Below, in pieces: positions 1 to 7,840 of a stretch of 15,459 nucleotides of DNA; the first letter of the stretch is position 1, and every line of letters starts with the position of its first letter. A program made the translations under genes and the position numbers. The notes beneath the pieces were generated by a model, which was given only the letters and a program-made list of their open reading frames with translations, ran no database searches and was not told the DNA's origin. The DNA is from JAZKFT01 sp963845495 (GTDB lineage: Bacteria > Bacteroidota > Bacteroidia > Chitinophagales > Chitinophagaceae), in assembly GCA_963845495.1 (NCBI GenBank), contig CAWJTH010000076.1, positions 1 to 15,459 on the forward strand, in the 5' to 3' direction.

Positions 1-2
1 CT

Positions 3-725
3 TTTTTTGATGAACTTGAATCAAATTCATATTTGTCGGCAAAAAAAGTAATCCCATTGGTTAATGACATCATCAAGCCTGAATCGATTATTGATGTTGG
101 ATGCGGCACAGGCGAATGGTTGAACGTATGGCAAAATGATTTTGGTAAAAAGGATATCAAAGGCATTGAGGGAGATTATGTTAAAAAGGAGATGTTTAAA
201 ATTGATCCATCGAAAATCGACGTTCATGATTTGAAGCTGCCTTATCAGGCCTACAGAAAATACGACTTAGCAATGTCCTTAGAAGTTGGAGAACACCTTC
301 CTACTGAGTCATCTGAACAGTTCGTGAAAACATTGGTGGGTTTAAGCGATGTAATACTTTTTTCTGCAGCATTACCAGCTCAAGGCGGTACTTATCATAT
401 AAATGAACAATACCCGGAATTTTGGGCAGCTATCTTTAAAAAATATAATTACCTACCAGTTGATTATTTGCGAGAAAAAATTTGGAACATAGATGGGATT
501 GAGTATTGGTATAAACAAAACATAATGATTTATATAGCTGCTAATAAAATAAACGACTATGGAATATTGTTTGAAAATAGTAAAACAGTAAATCCGGATT
601 ATTTGTTTCGGATTCACCCTGACCTTTACAATTTTAAAATAAGAAAATTAAACCAAACCAGTTCTCTTTATGGTTTTTTGAAATGGAAATGGGTAGAATT
701 TAAATATAAGCACTTAAAAAAATAA
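3..725 (+). CDS. SAM-dependent methyltransferase, 5' end cut by window edge
   Basis: A class I SAM-dependent methyltransferase, probably modifying a sugar or lipid in surface-glycan synthesis (role inferred from context). The reading frame is open right to the left edge, so the real start lies outside the window; the TTG at 33 is an internal Leu codon, not a start. About 240 residues are visible. SAM-binding motif I, DVGCGTGEW, is near visible residues 31-39. Further on, SLEVGEHLP, then DVILFSAALPAQGGTYH and NEQYPEFW match a family of glycan-cluster methyltransferases I recognise by pattern. The C-terminus is basic and Lys-rich. The next methyltransferase starts 9 bp downstream, so they are probably co-transcribed. 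The substrate cannot be read from sequence. Confidence 0.85.
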   Translation, partial: FFDELESNSYLSAKKVIPLVNDIIKPESIIDVGCGTGEWLNVWQNDFGKKDIKGIEGDYVKKEMFKIDPSKIDVHDLKLPYQAYRKYDLAMSLEVGEHLPTESSEQFVKTLVGLSDVILFSAALPAQGGTYHINEQYPEFWAAIFKKYNYLPVDYLREKIWNIDGIEYWYKQNIMIYIAANKINDYGILFENSKTVNPDYLFRIHPDLYNFKIRKLNQTSSLYGFLKWKWVEFKYKHLKK

Positions 726-734
726 CCATTAGTT

Positions 735-1445
735 ATGAGAGAAGAAGGGTTAAGTAGATTGAATGATTTCAAACTTAATATAATTAATCAACATTATATT
801 GTAAATTATTTTTTATTTAAAGACATTCAATTTGCGGCCAACAAATTTGCTGCTGGTAAAATACTTGATATTGGCTGTGGAAATAAACCGTACAGAGATT
901 TATTTAAAAATGGCGTTAGTGAATATATAGGATGTGATATAATGCAAAGCGACCAAAACCTGGTAGACATAATTTGTGCTGCAACAGCTCTTCCTTTTGA
1001 TAACGAAACTTTTGATACTGTTTTTTCAACACAGGTTATTGAACATGTAGAAGACCATCGGGCAATGTTGTTTGAAGCTTCAAGGGTATTGAAAGTCGAT
1101 GGATATGCCATTTTTACTGTTCCATTCTCATGGGAACTGCATGAGGAGCCATACGATTTTTTTAGGTTCACTAAATATGGATTAAGATATTTATTTGACA
1201 AATATGGTTTTGAGATAGTTGTTCTAAAGGCTAATGGAGGTAAGTGGGCTGCTATAAGCCAATTGTTTTTAAATATGCTTTTCTCAACTCGGAAATATAA
1301 AACTTGGCGATCTTTTATAGTAAAACTAATCTTTATTAGATTTAGGTTTATTTGGATATATAATAAATTATCTATTAGGCTCGATAAAAGATATTTTGAC
1401 GAAAAATTGACCTTGAATTATTTAGTAGTGGCAAAAAAAAAATAA
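735..1445 (+). CDS. SAM-dependent methyltransferase (Methyltransf_11 type)
   Basis: A 236-residue class I methyltransferase. Motif I is ILDIGCGNKPYRDLF at about residues 43-57. The acidic loop that contacts SAM ribose follows (GCDIM, about 66-70). The post-motif block FSTQVIEHVEDHRAML lies near 97-112. The segment TVPFSWELHEEPYDFFRFT is typical of methyltransferases in lipopolysaccharide and exopolysaccharide clusters. It ends LVVAKKK, a usual C-terminus for this family, inside a run of ten A. ATG at 735 is the natural start, 9 bp after the preceding methyltransferase gene. Both enzymes probably serve the same glycan locus; the acceptor is unknown. Confidence 0.85.
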   Translation: MREEGLSRLNDFKLNIINQHYIVNYFLFKDIQFAANKFAAGKILDIGCGNKPYRDLFKNGVSEYIGCDIMQSDQNLVDIICAATALPFDNETFDTVFSTQVIEHVEDHRAMLFEASRVLKVDGYAIFTVPFSWELHEEPYDFFRFTKYGLRYLFDKYGFEIVVLKANGGKWAAISQLFLNMLFSTRKYKTWRSFIVKLIFIRFRFIWIYNKLSIRLDKRYFDEKLTLNYLVVAKKK

Positions 1446-1450
1446 ATTTT

Positions 1451-1567
1451 TTGAACGGAATAAAATTAATTGGGCAAATAATTTTCAATTTTATTGTACC
1501 GTTATCTTACCAAGACTTGCGTATTATATTTATACAAGGAAAAATAAAAAAGAGTTCTTTAGTATGA
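1451..1567 (+). CDS. possible small ORF or gene remnant ahead of the glycosyltransferase
   Basis: A 38-codon frame from TTG at 1451 ends in a TGA that overlaps the glycosyltransferase ATG at 1564 (ATGA). The predicted product is hydrophobic then basic, with residues such as LIGQIIFNFIVPLSYQDL. The frame also runs back without a stop through the ten-A run at 1433-1442 into the 3' end of the preceding methyltransferase gene. It could be a real small coupled ORF, a remnant of a lost gene, or chance in A/T-rich DNA. There is no ATG start and I recognise no family. Confidence 0.2.
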   Translation: MNGIKLIGQIIFNFIVPLSYQDLRIIFIQGKIKKSSLV

Positions 1568-2565
1568 ATAAATTTTCCATCATAATACCTGTCCGCAACG
1601 GAGGCGAATATTTAAAGCAAGCTGTACAAAGCATTTTGGTACAGACTTTTCAAGATTTTAACTTATTGCTGCTCGAAAGTGGTAGCACCGATGGCTCAAT
1701 TGAATATATACAATCTATTAAAGATGAAAGGGTTGTGTTGCATACCATTACCAATAGTTTAGGTATAGAAGCGAATTGGGGACGGATTTTACATATACCC
1801 AAAAATGAATTTATGACTATCCTTGGACAAGATGATTTATTACTTCCCAATTATTTGGAAGTAATAAATAATTTAATAATCCAGTATCCAGAAGCTTCGT
1901 TATATCAAACACATTTTAATCAAATCAATGCAAAAGGAGCGGTTATAAGGCCTTGCAAAAAAATGGAGGAGATTGAAAAGCCAGCGGTTTTTTTGACATC
2001 TATCCTTGAAAATAAAATAGATTTCATGGCATCTGGTTTTATGATGCGAACCAAAGACTATGATGCTGTTGGCGGCATCCCCAATTACCCTAATTTGCTA
2101 TTTGCGGATTGTGAATTGTTTTTTGAGATTAGTAGAAAAGGGTATTTAGCTGTTTCGCCACAAACTTGTTTTGCGTTCCGCATCCATCAAAGTACCACAA
2201 ACACTTCCTCTGATCTAAAATTTCAGCAAGCCTTTGGCCAATTTATAAATTACTTAGAAAAATTGCAAGTCGAAGAAAAGCTTTATGAAGCAGTTATTTA
2301 TGAGCATTCGGCTGCCTTTATTTTGTTTTATTGTAAAGGGTTGGTGCATCGTCTTATCCGTAAACCCAAGCGCTTGAGGGCGGGCGTTAGTGTTGCTGGA
2401 TTTATTGAGCAATGTAAATCCTTTGCTAAAAGATTAATGCCTAATCAATCTTTTGATCCGGAAAAAGTACCTAGCATCAGATTGGCCAAATGGATAGACC
2501 GGTTTGCATTAACGAGGTATTTATTTTTATTGTACAAAAAAGTCCATTCAAAACCACTAGCATAA
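1564..2565 (+). CDS. family 2 glycosyltransferase
   Basis: A 333-residue inverting GT-A fold glycosyltransferase (GT2), expected at the cytoplasmic face of the membrane, adding a sugar from a nucleotide-sugar donor to a lipid-linked glycan. The N-terminus FSIIIPVRNGGEYLKQAV (residues 4-21) is the classic GT2 start. SGSTDGS follows at about 39-45. The DXD-type metal/nucleotide motif is GQDD at 88-91. A later LFADCELFFEISRKG block fits the acceptor/catalytic region. No transmembrane segment stands out. It follows two methyltransferase genes on the same strand and ends 15 bp from a convergent gene. Donor and acceptor cannot be told. Confidence 0.9.
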   Translation: MNKFSIIIPVRNGGEYLKQAVQSILVQTFQDFNLLLLESGSTDGSIEYIQSIKDERVVLHTITNSLGIEANWGRILHIPKNEFMTILGQDDLLLPNYLEVINNLIIQYPEASLYQTHFNQINAKGAVIRPCKKMEEIEKPAVFLTSILENKIDFMASGFMMRTKDYDAVGGIPNYPNLLFADCELFFEISRKGYLAVSPQTCFAFRIHQSTTNTSSDLKFQQAFGQFINYLEKLQVEEKLYEAVIYEHSAAFILFYCKGLVHRLIRKPKRLRAGVSVAGFIEQCKSFAKRLMPNQSFDPEKVPSIRLAKWIDRFALTRYLFLLYKKVHSKPLA

Positions 2566-2580
2566 TTTTTCTGATGCATA

Positions 2581-3366
2581 CTACATATTGGCCAGTTTCA
2601 ACTTTGCTTTAATGGAGTACAGCTTTTTACCAATTTGATAGTTAATCAGGTAAATCAATATTTTCAATCTGTAAGTCCATAATATATGTCTCCAATCAAC
2701 CAAATTGTATTTCTTTAATACCAAAGTGTTTTCAACAATCGTTTTGTTGAGATTGTTCATACTGGTTCCTCCAGGGGCAAAAATCGCCAGTATTTCAGGC
2801 AGAAAAGTAAACTTTTCTTGCCTGATGCGTACCAAAAAATCAAAATCCATGCTTATTTTTAAGTTTACATCATACAGCCCGTATTTATCATGTAACGATT
2901 TTTTTACAAACATTGTTTGATGACAAATACTGCGCATGCCTCTATAAATTTTACTTGCCTCAAACGGTTTGCCTAAAGTGACCCATATATTTGCCCGTTG
3001 GTATTTGTACATACCGTGCAGCCACATCAGCGCATCATCAGCTGCAAATTTTTTCGCTACTTTTTCAATTACATCGACATTGGAAAGTTTGTCGCCGGCA
3101 TTTAGCATCAATAAAACCTTTCCTTTTGCTGCGGCTATCCCCTTGTTAAATGCATCTGAAATGCCGTTGTCTCTTTCATTGATAAATTTTCGATAGTTTG
3201 GTTGTTGATTCGTAGTCGACCAAATTTTTATTTCTTCTGTAGTTGAGCCGTTTACAACAATATGTTCAAATGGTAAGTAAGTTTGTTCATCTATGGACAT
3301 CGATGTCTCAATTAAATCTATTAGATTATTGAAGCAAATAGTAATGATGGAAACCGTTATTGCCAT
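2581..3366 (-). CDS. family 2 glycosyltransferase (WcaE-like subgroup)
   Basis: A 261-residue GT2 protein. The N-terminus VSIITICFNN (residues 5-14), FEHIVVNGSTTEE (33-45), the block ERDNGISDAFNKGI (64-77) and LMLNAGD (86-92) follow the pattern of the colanic-acid WcaE-like subgroup. There the usual motifs are DGGSTDGT, DKGIYDAMNKG and LNSGD, so NAGD takes the DXD position; VNGSTTEE is a diverged form of the first motif. A later MDFDFLVRI segment is also typical. The C-terminus is basic and hydrophobic and may sit on the membrane. The gene converges with the GT2 at 1564-2565, with only 15 bp between stops. The lipoprotein gene 118 bp upstream points the same way, so shared transcription is possible. 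Confidence 0.85.
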   Translation of the reverse strand: MAITVSIITICFNNLIDLIETSMSIDEQTYLPFEHIVVNGSTTEEIKIWSTTNQQPNYRKFINERDNGISDAFNKGIAAAKGKVLLMLNAGDKLSNVDVIEKVAKKFAADDALMWLHGMYKYQRANIWVTLGKPFEASKIYRGMRSICHQTMFVKKSLHDKYGLYDVNLKISMDFDFLVRIRQEKFTFLPEILAIFAPGGTSMNNLNKTIVENTLVLKKYNLVDWRHILWTYRLKILIYLINYQIGKKLYSIKAKLKLANM

Positions 3367-3435
3367 ATTTGGTAGTAAAGAAGACCTTTACAAGATTGGT
3401 TTGAATGCTTTGATATTTGTTCCTTATAATTCATC

Positions 3436-3443
3436 CAAATTTA
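3436..3443 (-). promoter_or_regulatory. possible Bacteroidota -7 box for the minus-strand glycosyltransferase
   Basis: Read on the minus strand this is TAAATTTG, a match to the Bacteroidota -7 consensus TAnnTTTG, about 70 bp ahead of the ATG at 3366. No convincing -33 TTG is placed 19-21 bp upstream, and the DNA here is A/T-rich, so a chance match is possible. Confidence 0.22.
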
Positions 3444-3484
3444 AAAATATACCTTAATTTTTTATGATAAAACTATAATCGCTC

Positions 3485-4432
3485 TTATTGATAACTAATT
3501 ACCAGCTTAGGGTGTTTGGTTGTATCCTGATATTTACTGGAACAGAAATTACGGATATTATACGGTGTTTCATTTTGTAAGCTGAACATAAATCCATAAT
3601 TATTTGCTTGCATTTTAGCAACCATGGTAGTCACATCCAGATCGGTTAAATCTAATATTCCTTGATTTGTATGCGGAATTGCGACTTGTCCTGTTGTTTC
3701 AATGGCAGGCTTGTTGTTCCACGTTATACTTGTAGGACTCCAATTTGCAGTTATACGCTGTATATTCATGGCATTATTGGTACCATAATTGGGGTTTTGG
3801 TTTCCTCCGAGACCTTGATTCCCGTTAATGGGTGTAGGGTTGGAATAAAGCGTGAGTTTTGCAGAAATTATAGTAGACGTTGAAGGTAGTGCACTTAAAT
3901 CAAATTTTATTGCAACTCTTACGGCAAAAGTATTGCCGTTAGTCCATGCCTGAACCGGTAATTCCGGGTAATTTGAAACCGCAATATCTGTTGGAATAAG
4001 GCTACTTATGTTTGCTTCATTCGGATTGTTGGCGGGTTGTAGGATTAAAGTTTTGGTAGTTACAATTATGGGTAAAACCGTAAGGGTATCTTTTGCAACA
4101 CCAGTATAACCCAGGTTATCCACAACCATAAATTGAAGAATGTATGTCCCAGCTACAAGTCCATTTACAGTTGTTGAGGCAGAACTTGGGCTTACTATAA
4201 TTGGAACATTGGGGCCAGATATTAGACTCCATAAATAGCCTGTAATTGTCCCTCCATTATTTGAATGCCCCGTTCCTGTTAATGTTACAGAGGAAATAGG
4301 TAGCTGAATGTTTTGATTTGTTTCGGCATTTGCTGTTGGTGCATAAAAAGTTTGGTTATTATCTTTTTGGCAAGCTGAAAATAGCATGAGCAAGATTGAA
4401 AAAAGTGTAATTGATTTTAACTTAGTTAGCAT
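3485..4432 (-). CDS. surface lipoprotein with PKD-like and DNRLRE domains
   Basis: A 315-residue predicted lipoprotein. Residues 1-21 form a lipoprotein signal peptide ending in FSAC, with Cys21 as the lipidation site. The following QKDNNQ stretch is consistent with, but weaker than, a typical Bacteroidota surface-export signal. Residues about 30-118 look like a PKD/K319L-like immunoglobulin-type domain (YLWSLISGP, GTYILQFMVVDNLG). Residues about 127-315 fit the DNRLRE domain: KFDLSALPSTSTIISAKLTL, then ITANWSPTSITWNNKP, and a final PKLVISYQ. DNRLRE modules are usually non-catalytic beta-sandwich parts of extracellular proteins, so a carbohydrate-binding or adhesive role is an inference. It lies between glycan genes and the YfhO gene, all on the minus strand. 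Confidence 0.8.
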   Translation of the reverse strand: MLTKLKSITLFSILLMLFSACQKDNNQTFYAPTANAETNQNIQLPISSVTLTGTGHSNNGGTITGYLWSLISGPNVPIIVSPSSASTTVNGLVAGTYILQFMVVDNLGYTGVAKDTLTVLPIIVTTKTLILQPANNPNEANISSLIPTDIAVSNYPELPVQAWTNGNTFAVRVAIKFDLSALPSTSTIISAKLTLYSNPTPINGNQGLGGNQNPNYGTNNAMNIQRITANWSPTSITWNNKPAIETTGQVAIPHTNQGILDLTDLDVTTMVAKMQANNYGFMFSLQNETPYNIRNFCSSKYQDTTKHPKLVISYQ

Positions 4433-4541
4433 GTTTCCTAGGGTTTTGTATAAAGTGGCTTTAATATATATAAAGTATTAAAAAATGTTTAAAAGTTAAT
4501 TGTGGATAATGCCTTGTAAATGTACTAGTTGTTAACTAGAG

Positions 4542-4549
4542 CAAAATTA
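4542..4549 (-). promoter_or_regulatory. possible -7 box upstream of the DNRLRE lipoprotein
   Basis: On the minus strand this reads TAATTTTG, matching TAnnTTTG. It would give a leader of about 100 nt before the ATG at 4432. A small inverted repeat (4525-4530 with 4534-4539, CTAGTT/AACTAG) sits just downstream of it, at the expected transcription start. No good -33 element is seen, so this is weak. Confidence 0.22.
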
Positions 4550-4608
4550 TATACATGTAAGAATCTATAATAGAGTGATTTATACAGTCCCCTTATCAAT
4601 TTACAAAA

Positions 4609-4660
4609 TCACCTTTTCGCTTTGTAGCCTTACCATATGCGGTACAAAGTGAAAAGGTGA
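4609..4660 (-). terminator. hairpin terminator behind the YfhO-family gene
   Basis: Two 18-bp arms (4609-4626 and 4643-4660) are complementary except for one pair that can form G-U or A-C depending on strand; the loop is 16 nt. The hairpin begins 29 bp after the stop of the minus-strand YfhO-family gene. Minus-strand RNA runs from it into a U-rich stretch (complement of 4600-4608). This fits a rho-independent terminator, though the stem is only moderately G+C-rich. Confidence 0.6.
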
Positions 4661-4688
4661 AAAAGTAGTTTAAATGCTGGTTATCTTT

Positions 4689-7247
4689 TTAAGCAATCTT
4701 TTTTTTACGAAAATCAAAAACTATTGCTACCGCCAATAATATCAACATAATAATTGATGCAACATTGGTAAGCATTTTGCCGGTAAGGTAAGATTTTGGT
4801 GTAAATACCAGTTCTAATTTCTTTGTGCCAGCTGGAATAACAATACCTCTTAAAACATAATCCACAGGTACAATCGGTGTTTCTTTTCCGTCAACAAAAG
4901 CTTGCCATCCATTTTTGTAATATACTTCGCTTAAAACCGCAAATTGGTTGCTTTTTGTATCGATTGCGTATGCTAAATTATCATTATCGTACAAAGTAAC
5001 TTTTATAGAGGCGGCACTATCAAATTGTGGCTGGTTGCCAATTGTTGTTTGATACTGTTTATCAACAATTGCCGTGTCTTTCGAACTAAAATGATCCAAT
5101 CTTTTCATTATAGCGGCTGGGCCATCTACATACTCAATATGTTTAACAAACCAAGCCGGTCCGTTCGCATTTGGGTTTACCATTACGCTATCGCCGCCGC
5201 GTTGGTCGTTTACCATAATGTATCTGGTATTAAGCATATCCAATGCATCCTGGTTGCCTTTCGAAATTTGGTTTTCCCATAAATCTTGATAATTACTAAG
5301 TTTTGCTGGGTGATAACCGCCAACCATGTTATGGTAATACGCCTGAGAAGCGTCTTGAAAAGGACTAACGCCAATCCGTTGACTACCAATTGTTCTGGAT
5401 TGTCTCGCATCAAAAACCCTGTAAATGGTATCTCCACTTTCTTTACCCATTTTAACAATTTGGGCATTTATCGGTTGTTCTGTCAATTCCGGCTCTAATA
5501 TAATACCATTCGATTCATTTGGCTCTTGGTAGCTTTCGGAACTTAAATATTTATTGTCAATTGTAATTAAATCAATGAATGAAACGGCTGCCAAAACACA
5601 TATTGCGACTACGGGTTTTATCCATTTTTTTAAGCATGCAAAAATGATAGCGGCACCAATTATCAAAATAAACATCATCCGCAAAATATCGTGCAGGGCA
5701 ATTGTTTGGCGGTCTTCGGCCAACGCAGTATATAATTGTTTGTACACTTGTTTTACTTCAGGTGCCATTTGTGTTGAGGTGCTAACCTGCTTTAAACCTT
5801 GTTGATCGTAATTCGATAAAAAGCTGGATGTAAAATAAAAGCCTATAATCAATATTAATAAAACGCCAACAGCAATCAGGCCGTTTCTTATTTTAATTTT
5901 ATTGGCTGCTAAGTCAAAATTTGTGCTGGTTAGTTTTTGTATGGTGAGCATGGCCATTATGGGCAACAAAATTTGCGGGATGACAATGATCATGCTAGGT
6001 GCACGAAACTTATTGTAGTAAGGTAAATGATTCAAGAGCCAACCATTAAAACTGTAAAAATATCCACCCCAGCTCATAATAATAGACAATAAAATAATGG
6101 ACGCCATCCACCATTTATATTTTTTGTCGATTATGAACATGCCAAATAACGCCAAAAAGCAAATAATGGCACCAGAATATGGAGGGCCGACTGTACTGCC
6201 AATACCACCCCAATAAGCACCCAATCCTTGCGATAATTGCTGAGCCGCTTGCTGGCCAAATTTGCTTGAAACATCGCTTAAAGCTTCAACGGTTTTTCCA
6301 TCTTCGGGCAATGGATCGTTGCCACCACCACCAAACAAACGCGGCACCACCATCACCAAAGGTTCGGGAACAGACATGCTATAACTGAAAGCATAAGCAC
6401 TATCTAAACCGGTTGCAGAAATTTGTGAAGGTGCAATTGATGTAGATTTATCAGCAGCTTTTGTTTTTGCAAGCGCCGATCCATCGCGGATGGTTGCCTT
6501 AGAATAATCAAACGTGGTCATTATGGTAACACTGTTGGCCATAATGCCCAATACAATTGCCATTGCCGCAATTATCGTTCCCACAATCATTTGTTTTATT
6601 TGCCCTGCTTTTATACTTGTGATCCAATAAGCAACACCCATAAAAGCAACAATCATAAAAAAGTAAAATATTACCTGATAGTGTGCATAAGCAAATAAAC
6701 CAGCAGTACCAAATGCGGTAAGCACCGCACCTAACCAGTATTTTTTTTCATAAATTAAATATAAGCCGGCTAGTATGGCAGGGATAAGTGCCAGGCTCAT
6801 CATTTTTGTATGGTGGCCAGTTGCCACAATAATGGGATTATAGGTGGAAAAAGCAAAAGCCAACGCACCAAAAATACCAATCCACGGCCCTAATCCTAAA
6901 ACCAAGGCCAATATATACATACAAACACAAGCTAAAAAGAAATACAAAGTAGGCGTAGGTAAATGCAAACCAAGCACTTGCGCAACCCAGCCAGGCAACG
7001 TGGCATTGTTGTTAAAGGCAATTTGATAACTGGGCATGCCGCTGAACATGTTGTTTGTCCATTCGGGATAAACGCCATGCTTAACCTTATAGTTTTCTGC
7101 ATCCTTGCTCATGCCTTTCCACTGCGTCATATCGCTTTGTTGCAACACTTTTCCATCAAGGGCTGGTTTGGTATAAACAAGGCTTACAATTAAAAATACC
7201 ACAATGGCCAGTGCATGTGGAATTACTTTCTTGAAATCAAATTTCAT
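4689..7247 (-). CDS. YfhO-family polytopic membrane protein
   Basis: An 852-residue multi-spanning membrane protein of the YfhO type (GT-C-like fold), a family linked in other bacteria to transfer of sugars from lipid carriers outside the cytoplasmic membrane. After the first membrane helix (about 10-26) comes LQQSDMTQWKGM, whose Asp39 sits where GT-C enzymes keep their catalytic acid. About a dozen helices follow up to residue 560. A long periplasmic loop (about 245-355) contains VPEPLVMVVPRLFGGGG. A soluble domain (about 565-823) includes MLNTRYIMVN and WQAFVDGKE, the usual C-terminal YfhO block. A last helix (825-845) ends in a basic tail. The ATG at 7247 precedes a basic stretch and the first helix, as expected. 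A hairpin terminator follows the gene. Acting on the neighbouring glycans is an inference; the substrate is unknown. Confidence 0.85.
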   Translation of the reverse strand: MKFDFKKVIPHALAIVVFLIVSLVYTKPALDGKVLQQSDMTQWKGMSKDAENYKVKHGVYPEWTNNMFSGMPSYQIAFNNNATLPGWVAQVLGLHLPTPTLYFFLACVCMYILALVLGLGPWIGIFGALAFAFSTYNPIIVATGHHTKMMSLALIPAILAGLYLIYEKKYWLGAVLTAFGTAGLFAYAHYQVIFYFFMIVAFMGVAYWITSIKAGQIKQMIVGTIIAAMAIVLGIMANSVTIMTTFDYSKATIRDGSALAKTKAADKSTSIAPSQISATGLDSAYAFSYSMSVPEPLVMVVPRLFGGGGNDPLPEDGKTVEALSDVSSKFGQQAAQQLSQGLGAYWGGIGSTVGPPYSGAIICFLALFGMFIIDKKYKWWMASIILLSIIMSWGGYFYSFNGWLLNHLPYYNKFRAPSMIIVIPQILLPIMAMLTIQKLTSTNFDLAANKIKIRNGLIAVGVLLILIIGFYFTSSFLSNYDQQGLKQVSTSTQMAPEVKQVYKQLYTALAEDRQTIALHDILRMMFILIIGAAIIFACLKKWIKPVVAICVLAAVSFIDLITIDNKYLSSESYQEPNESNGIILEPELTEQPINAQIVKMGKESGDTIYRVFDARQSRTIGSQRIGVSPFQDASQAYYHNMVGGYHPAKLSNYQDLWENQISKGNQDALDMLNTRYIMVNDQRGGDSVMVNPNANGPAWFVKHIEYVDGPAAIMKRLDHFSSKDTAIVDKQYQTTIGNQPQFDSAASIKVTLYDNDNLAYAIDTKSNQFAVLSEVYYKNGWQAFVDGKETPIVPVDYVLRGIVIPAGTKKLELVFTPKSYLTGKMLTNVASIIMLILLAVAIVFDFRKKKIA

Positions 7248-7310
7248 AAAAAAAGGTATATTTTTTTGTTGGCAGAAGGACCGCTGGTTTTACAGATTGG
7301 ATCACATTTG

Positions 7311-7327
7311 ATTTGCAACATGCAAAT
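7311..7327. repeat. short palindrome ATTTGCA-N3-TGCAAAT
   Basis: Seven-base perfect inverted arms around a three-base spacer, 64 bp upstream of the YfhO start codon. The size and symmetry fit an operator for a dimeric regulator, but a single occurrence in A/T-rich DNA is weak evidence. Confidence 0.3.
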
Positions 7328-7466
7328 ACTGCACAGACGCTACAAAATAATGGGATTTTCTTTCAAATGCCGCAGCAAAAAAAAAGTCTCCCTTTTTAGT
7401 CATTGAATCATTATGTCGATAAGTCAATTTTTAAACAAATATTATAAATTGATTTTAATGCTTCTG

Positions 7467-7474
7467 TACTTTCG
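7467..7474 (+). promoter_or_regulatory. possible -7 box (TACTTTCG) for the membrane protein/queuosine transporter pair
   Basis: TACTTTCG differs from the Bacteroidota TAnnTTTG consensus at one position and lies about 90 bp ahead of the TTG start at 7562. A TTG at 7449-7451 is 15 bp upstream, shorter than the usual 19-21 bp spacing. Confidence 0.22.
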
Positions 7475-7561
7475 CCAAATATCTATTAACACAATGACTT
7501 GATGACTTAGTGGCCTAATAACTATTTATGAACCCTTAATCATTCCTAAAAATCATAGCTT

Positions 7562-7840
7562 TTGTTCCGTTTCCTTTCCCGCGCAGCATTTCTTTGTAAT
7601 CTTGTTTTTTTATTGGTTACCTGCATGCACAATATTCCCAATGTTCAAAATTGGGATGCCGCTTTAGTTAGCCATTTGGTAATAACGGGTTATTGGGTGG
7701 CTGTTCCGCTTACTGTTATCGTAAATATTTGCTGGCTGGTTTTGTTTTTGCAGAAAAAAAAGCTGGATGTTCCGTTTTGGTTACGCTCTGCCAACTTTGT
7801 TTTTCTTATATTGCAAATACTTTATTTCCAATTTACATGA
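7562..7840 (+). CDS. small three-helix membrane protein, hypothetical
   Basis: A 92-residue hydrophobic protein with three likely membrane helices (about 8-22, 38-64 and 78-92) and a basic KKK loop after the second. An in-frame TAG at 7556-7558 leaves TTG at 7562 as the only early start; the first ATG is at residue 22, inside helix 1. No Shine-Dalgarno sequence is seen. Its TGA stop overlaps the ATG of the queuosine-precursor transporter (ATGA), implying translational coupling and perhaps a shared membrane job. I believe similar small proteins sit beside this transporter in related genomes, but this is memory and was not checked. The function is unknown. Confidence 0.6.
   Translation: MFRFLSRAAFLCNLVFLLVTCMHNIPNVQNWDAALVSHLVITGYWVAVPLTVIVNICWLVLFLQKKKLDVPFWLRSANFVFLILQILYFQFT

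Larger units (their letters stand above)
7248..7561. other. intergenic region between divergent genes
   Basis: This 314-bp gap separates the minus-strand YfhO gene from the plus-strand membrane-protein/queuosine-transporter pair, so it must hold promoters for both. It contains a 7-3-7 palindrome (7311-7327), a run of nine A (7378-7386), and imperfectly repeated TGACTT/AATGACTT words around 7492-7510 of the degenerate kind often seen between Bacteroidota genes. No coding frame in it is convincing and I see no preQ1-riboswitch-like fold. Confidence 0.5.

Noticed and set aside
33..35. TTG as the start of the first methyltransferase
   Set aside because: The frame is open to the window edge and upstream codons continue a plausible protein, so this is an internal Leu codon of a truncated gene.
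827..1201. 124-codon minus-strand frame inside the second methyltransferase
   Set aside because: It is antisense to a gene with clear motifs, and its composition is not protein-like.
7400..7561. preQ1 riboswitch ahead of the queuosine-precursor transporter
   Set aside because: I looked for a short C-rich/A-rich pseudoknot pattern and saw none; the region is A/T-rich with degenerate TGACTT words.
7693..7836. Longer N-terminus for the queuosine-precursor transporter
   Set aside because: This stretch is out-of-frame sequence of the preceding small membrane-protein gene; it is Cys-rich and unlike the family. The ATG at 7837 overlaps the upstream stop and fits the family length.
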